This document shows, piece after piece, positions 61,586-64,000 of a stretch of DNA of 64,000 bases. The position numbers and the translations under genes were made by a program. Below the pieces are notes generated by a model that saw only the letters and a program-made list of their open reading frames with translations, made no database searches and was not told the DNA's origin. The stretch is from Panagrolaimus kolymaensis (Eukaryota > Nematoda > Chromadorea > Rhabditida > Panagrolaimidae). Position 1 is the stretch's first letter, and the number at the start of each line of letters is the position of its first letter. The stretch is taken from contig JAJQJQ010000008.1 in assembly GCA_028622995.1 (NCBI GenBank), forward strand, positions 6,758,001-6,822,000. Reading direction: 5' to 3'.

Positions 61586-62637
61586 ATGAGTGCCGAACCA
61601 ACTGGCGAAACTTCAACCATGTCAAAAGAAGATGTACCAGAACCTATGGAACAAGGTATTATTTCTCATATTTTTTTGATGATTTATTAATACTCCTTTT
61701 TTTTTTACAGATTTATCTCAGCATATTCCTGAAGAACCACCCATCGCCGAAGCTGCTAATAATTCTGCTCCTGTTAATCATAATGGTCAAGAAATCACTC
61801 GTAATCCAACTTTCCATGATCGTTATCAAGAACTCAAAGAAAAAGAACTTGAAAATGGTCATCTCAGCATTGAAGAATACATTGAACTTTTTCTCGCAGA
61901 AGTTGTTCAAAATCTTGATTATGTATGTTGTCTTTATGCTATTAGTGTATCTTCTTTACTAAATTTTTTCTTTATTTTTTAGGCTCGTCATACTCTTTTC
62001 CGTGCTAAACAACGATATTCAAACGAATCAATGTTCATTTCGATTCAAGGTTTTCTATGTTTTAACTACGCAGACGACTTCAGCGGAGCTATTAAAAAGC
62101 TTAAATCAGTAAAAAATCGTCTCACAAAGTTCCAGTAAGCCATATTTCCAACGGTTTAAAGATGTTAGCTAATTCAATTTTTTTAGACATTATTTGGATG
62201 AAATGCACAATCGCTTCTTAGCTTATGGTATTGCTTCTATTGTTGATTGCTATTCTACTATCAAAGTAGCTACTTTGGGAAGTATTCTTGATCTTAGCAA
62301 TGAAGCTGAAATGGCAGAACTTCTCAAAGCTGTTAATTGGACTTCAAACAATGCTGTTATTCAAGTATCAAACACTCCCGTAGTTCAAGCGTTCGTAAAG
62401 AATCTTATTTCACCTGTTTATGGTTCCTTCAATGGCATTGAAAAGTTCAAAATTTATGCTCAGCTTGGTCGTCGTCAAGAAAAACCTATTGATAATTTGA
62501 AGAAGTTGATGATGGTTTCTGATCAATTAGTGAAAATTAATCTTCCGCCTGTTACACCAAAAGGTGTTTCTGTTGATCGAGAAGCTAGAGAAGATCTTCC
62601 ACCTCATATTCCTTCATTTCCTCAAGCTGCTCCATAA
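61586..62637 (+). CDS. COP9 signalosome subunit 8-like protein
   Basis: Exons 61586-61655, 61711-61922, 61983-62134 and 62187-62637 join in frame to give 294 residues. After an acidic leader, a helical region has LSIEEYIELFLAEVVQNLDY, ARHTLFRAKQRYSNESMF and DDFSGAIKKLKSVKNRL. The PCI-like end has FLAYGIASIVDCYSTIKVAT and LGSILDLSNEAEMAELLKAV, then a pattern like the CSN8 GW-x-STTRMVLPRKPV segment. The Pro-rich C-terminus ends PHIPSFPQAAP. CSN8 is usually about 200 residues, so this copy has N- and C-terminal extensions. Known role: smallest PCI subunit of the signalosome that removes NEDD8 from cullins. The related PCI proteins Rpn12 and eIF3k are the alternatives. Confidence 0.62.
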
Positions 62638-62966
62638 GATGTAATACGTGTTTGATTTAATTGTCTGTGTGATTATATCTTTGTTTATGCTGTAAATTTT
62701 AATACATTTGTTTTCTGTTATTTATATTATGAAATAAAAGTTTAAAAACAACAAAATAGGCGTTTCAGTGTTCATTAGCATTTTTGATACATAGAGCTCG
62801 GTCCTTGATTTCAATATAGCTGATTCTTTTTGGAAAAATATCTAAAAAGTTTTCGATTAGAAGAACAAGAACAACAGGTTAATGGAAAATTATCAAGAAA
62901 ACGTTTTGCTTTTTAGGCATTTAGATTTATTTGTTTTGGTTTAATCAAAAACAGCAAAATATAATT
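62638..62966. other. Intergenic between convergent genes
   Basis: Holds an AATAAA at about 62733 (plus strand) and short AT-rich sequence. No gene seen. Confidence 0.4.
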
Positions 62967-63576
62967 TTAAGATCCTTTTATTAGAAGACTTCTAAACATA
63001 CCTTTTAAAAGTGAAATCGCTTTTTGAGGATTTTTTCGAACAAACTTCTTAATATGTTCATATTCGACAATTGATTTCTTCGCTTTTTTCGCTGATCCAT
63101 TAGCGAGTTTTGCAACAAACAAATCCTAGAAGTATCGAGTTTAATTTAAATAAATATAAACAAAAGAGCAAACATACTGCAGCTTTTTTTAAACCAATAA
63201 CAGCGTCTTCAGTAAATTCATATCCAGGAAAAACACTTGAAAGTAAAGTAAGAATTGAAGGATTTGGAATATTTTGATTATCATGCCTTGATTTCGGTGT
63301 CGAAGATCCATTACCACGGTTGGATTTTGGTGTCATTGATTTTAATTGAGGAGGTAAATTTGGTGATGGATGTCCATTGTTGTTACTTTTGAATGTATCT
63401 ACCATAGGCGAAAGGACAGGTGGCTTTTCATTAAACATTCTTCTAAAGATGCAAGAAATGAATTTTCTTTCTGACAAACAGAAAGACATAGTTTGTTGAT
63501 ATTTTGAAGGCAACACAAAATGATACCGTATCTCGTTGAAGATATGGCGTTGTAAAACCAATTTTTTTGGCGCCAT
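62967..63576 (-). CDS. Small possible histone-fold protein
   Basis: Two exons, the first ending at GCT GCA before GTATGT near 63178 and the second from about 63126 to the stop at 62967-62969. The protein is about 185 residues. The N-terminal half is Ser/Pro/Asn-rich, with NLPPQLKSMTPKSNRGNGSS. The second half reads LLSSVFPGYEFTEDAVIGLK, then AAADLFVAKLANGSAKKAKK and SIVEYEHIKKFVRKNP. This strand-poor helix-loop-helix with basic residues resembles the histone folds of small centromere or chromatin-accessory proteins. Function inferred only from pattern. A possible extra intron in the N-terminal part (GTATCA to TTTAG, in frame) makes the first 50 residues uncertain. Confidence 0.55.
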
Positions 63577-63708
63577 GTTTCAAGTTTATCAACAGTTTTT
63601 AACTTTAATAATTTATATGGTTTATTCTTCAAAATACATACAAATAAAAAATTTACTTCACCCTTAAATAATAATACAAAAAACTCGTGTATGCATTGTT
63701 TAAATTTA

Positions 63709-64000
63709 TTACTCGTTATCATCGGATATTAATCCCATAATTGTTGTTTGTGTACTGCTGGAAGCTAAATGTGTTTCATCATCATTTTTATGAAGTTTTA
63801 ATTTGACTTGACATAAATCTGTTCCTTTAGTATCAGGTAGCATTCGATGAGAAATTATTAAATTTACAACACCAAATAATGCAACGAAAGTGTAAGCGGC
63901 AGGCGGCCAAATATCGGATGTTAAAGTTAACTAAAATTTTGATATTTATGATAAAAATTCATTGAATGAAGAAAAGGTTTTAAAGACAAACCGCTGGGGA
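63709..64000 (-). CDS. C-terminal exon of an MFS (sugar/organic solute) transporter
   Basis: The last exon (63709-63930) encodes 73 residues and a stop. A further 9 coding bases (63992-64000) lie upstream, across a GTTTGT...TTTTAG intron, and the rest is outside the window. The last transmembrane helix is WPPAAYTFVALFGVVNLIIS, followed by HRMLPDTKGTDL, the conserved end motif (LP-[ED]-TKG) of MFS sugar and organic-ion transporters. The cytosolic tail is Ser/Asp-rich and ends ISDDNE. Substrate cannot be told from this part. Confidence 0.7.

Noticed and set aside
1..64000. tRNA genes, rRNA, CRISPR arrays
   Set aside because: Scanned by eye for T-arm GGTTCGAA motifs, rRNA blocks and spaced repeats. 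The only GGTTCGAAT hit is inside the MITE at about 25839.

Overview
This AT-rich window is animal nuclear DNA, most likely from a nematode. Introns are mostly 45-100 nt, with GTAAG or GTTTGT donors and TTTTTAG or TTTTCAG acceptors. Several start codons sit a few bases after a lone acceptor, as at spliced-leader sites. The gene set (LEM-2 nuclear-envelope protein, SETDB1/MET-2, a nuclear hormone receptor, UBE2L3/UBC-18, TPP2, TRAPPC9, KIAA0319-like, CSN8) fits a metazoan. I cannot fix the species from sequence alone.

Layout. 1-1284 (-): N-terminal part of a Helitron Rep/helicase, cut by the window edge. 3644-4552 (+): secreted repeat pro-protein with RKKR processing sites. 5154-5294 (+): U4 snRNA. 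6186-7713 (+): LEM-2. 7714-14372: gene-poor stretch holding a candidate hammerhead ribozyme with permuted strand order (11999-12067). 14373-18078 and 18455-19598 (+): two unrecognised genes, a large coiled-coil/Gln-rich protein and an orphan. 20396-23637 (-): three-finger C2H2 transcription factor with a roughly 9 kb gene-poor region upstream. That region contains a 1365-bp non-autonomous hAT element (25003-26367, 8-bp target duplication), itself interrupted by a 202-bp palindromic hAT-like MITE (25719-25920, a different 8-bp duplication).

32939-41280 (-): four genes facing the same way, UQCRB, UBC-18/UBE2L3, MET-2/SETDB1 and a nuclear receptor, 300-670 bp apart. 41675-46506 (+): tripeptidyl-peptidase II with an Arg-rich N-terminal exon, divergent from UQCRB. 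47837-48774 (+): four-helix membrane protein. 49038-54233 (-): small membrane protein and TRAPPC9. 55454-61301 (-): KIAA0319-like PKD receptor, a NOL11-like protein and a NIFK-like RNA-binding protein, closely spaced. 61586-62637 (+): CSN8-like protein, divergent from NIFK. 62967-63576 (-): small possible histone-fold protein. 63709-64000 (-): last exon of an MFS transporter.

The most unusual observations are the permuted hammerhead-like RNA and the nested hAT pair. The processed repeat secretory protein and the N-terminal extension of TPP2 come next. Exon boundaries were placed by eye from splice signals and reading frame. They are exact where stated and approximate elsewhere.
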